This document shows, piece after piece, positions 63,300 through 64,000 of a stretch of DNA of 64,000 nt. The first letter of the stretch is position 1, and each line of letters starts with the position of its first letter. Source of the DNA: Blastobasis lacticolella (lineage: Eukaryota; Arthropoda; Insecta; Lepidoptera; Blastobasidae); contig LR990061.1 in NCBI GenBank assembly GCA_905147135.1, forward strand, positions 1,852,026-1,916,025, read 5' to 3'. The translations under genes and the position numbers were made by a program. A model generated the notes under the pieces. The model was not told where the DNA came from. It saw nothing but the letters and a program-made list of their open reading frames with translations, and made no database searches.

Positions 63300-63739
63300 T
63301 ACGCTTCCTATTTGTACAAGTATTTTATTTTATTGTACAATCGCTGGCAAAGCGACTAGAGAGCCCCCAGCATACATTAGTAAAAACAGTAACGCGTCTC
63401 CAGGCGACTGTACAACCCCATTTCCTTATCTAGAATAGAAACAGTCGATTCATTGCTATCATTGAATGCGTTAGCAATAATATAATATGGTGCACTGTTA
63501 TCGGGAATGGTGAGTCAGCAGTTTGGAATACGAAGCTCGACGCTTTGGCGACACACTGTCTGCACCACATGGCAGAAAAGTGAATACATATTCCATAGCG
63601 ACAGAGGGAGTTGGTGTTGCGATCTTCCTACTCTGTGATCCATAGTTCAATACGATTCTTATGTTTTTACGCATTTCAACCTACTCTAATCGGAATAGAA
63701 TGCTTGTGTAGTAATTCTTTTATGTATAGTGAGGTAAAC
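63300..63739. other. unrecognised stretch
   Basis: No gene or known repeat. Confidence 0.35.
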
Positions 63740-64000
63740 GAGCGTGGGTAATGGTTAAGGGGTCCTACTCGGACCCCGAGGTGCCGTGGTCGAACCCCAG
63801 TGTCGCTATGTAACAATAACTCTTTTCCAAGTTATATATATTAGTTGAACACTAATCGATGCTCTTACGGTGAGAAAACATAATTATAATAATAATAATA
63901 ACTCATTTATTATAACTAGAAACGTCACAACACAACATAAACAAAAAAGAAAAAGACATACATCAACACGTAAAATTATAAACTAACATCGTGATGAAAC
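63740..64000 (+). repeat. SINE-A 5' part with an insertion, cut by the window edge
   Basis: GAGCGTGGGTAATGGTTAAG, B-box-like GTGGTCGAACCCC, TTAGTTGAACACTAATCGAT, CTCTTACGGTGAGAAAACAT. Then about 107 foreign bases rich in ATAATAATA (63881-63987), after which CATCGTGATGAAAC resumes the SINE at 63987. Confidence 0.8.

Noticed and set aside
1..64000. CRISPR array, operon or prokaryotic genes
   Set aside because: No spaced direct repeats of the right type, no ribosome-binding-site/ORF chains; repeats and retroelements are of animal type.

Overview
The window reads as non-coding, transposon-dense DNA from an insect, most likely a moth or butterfly (Lepidoptera). The evidence is AT-rich sequence packed with short interspersed repeats whose sequence styles I know from lepidopteran genomes: LINE tails ending in (GATG)n, Helitron ends in CTAG, a tRNA-derived SINE of about 350 bp, TTAA-targeting elements, and Penelope-like remnants. 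No host protein gene, rRNA or functional tRNA could be supported. Every reading frame with a recognisable product is a decayed transposon gene. Family labels (SINE-A, SINE-B, CR1-A, CR1-A2, CR1-B, RTE-1/2/3, LINE-C/D/E, Unk-H, repeat-K) are mine and are defined by copies within this window.

Main families. SINE-A has a tRNA-like head with A box and B box and about 23 copies or fragments. SINE-B has a tRNA-Gly(GCC)-like head and a TTTA-rich tail, in 6 copies. CR1-A and CR1-B are 3' ends of CR1/jockey-type LINEs with the reverse-transcriptase C-terminus (W-N-E-L-P block) and A-rich tails. RTE-1 and RTE-2 are 5'-truncated RTE-type LINE tails; RTE-3 is a related-looking (GATG)n-tailed repeat. Others are short non-autonomous Helitrons, several inverted-repeat DNA elements, Penelope-like (PLE) remnants, an R1-like reverse-transcriptase fragment, and a deleted piggyBac element.

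Layout. 1-7 kb: a 496-bp TTAA-flanked inverted-repeat element, then a SINE-B copy split by an internally deleted piggyBac element. 7-19 kb: CR1-type tails, RTE-1 with target duplication, and a SINE-A copy split by RTE-1. 19-25 kb: PLE remnant, a large TTAA-flanked inverted-repeat element, CR1-B tails, R1-like fragment. 25-33 kb: RTE-3 copies, a 138-bp element with perfect 30-bp inverted repeats, and a 58-bp insertion with a 12-bp target duplication carrying a hammerhead-ribozyme-like core. 33-45 kb: SINE-A copies, a candidate hAT-like element, a LINE interrupted by RTE-1, a full-length SINE-A with target duplication. 45-54 kb: LINE tails, SINE-B copies, one clean Helitron, an RTE-1 insertion with 11-bp duplication. 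54-64 kb: tail-to-tail LINEs, two abutting inverted-repeat elements, a Helitron holding a CR1-B insertion, and a 593-bp foldback element with a nested hairpin.

These sequences do not form a pathway. What they record is the order of insertions: several nested pairs can be undone exactly (2105-3376 from SINE-B, 16277-16403 from SINE-A, 38267-38430 from LINE-D, 57417-57654 from a Helitron, 30801-30858 from SINE-B). Stretches listed as unrecognised are AT-rich, without a supportable gene, and may be intergenic or intronic.
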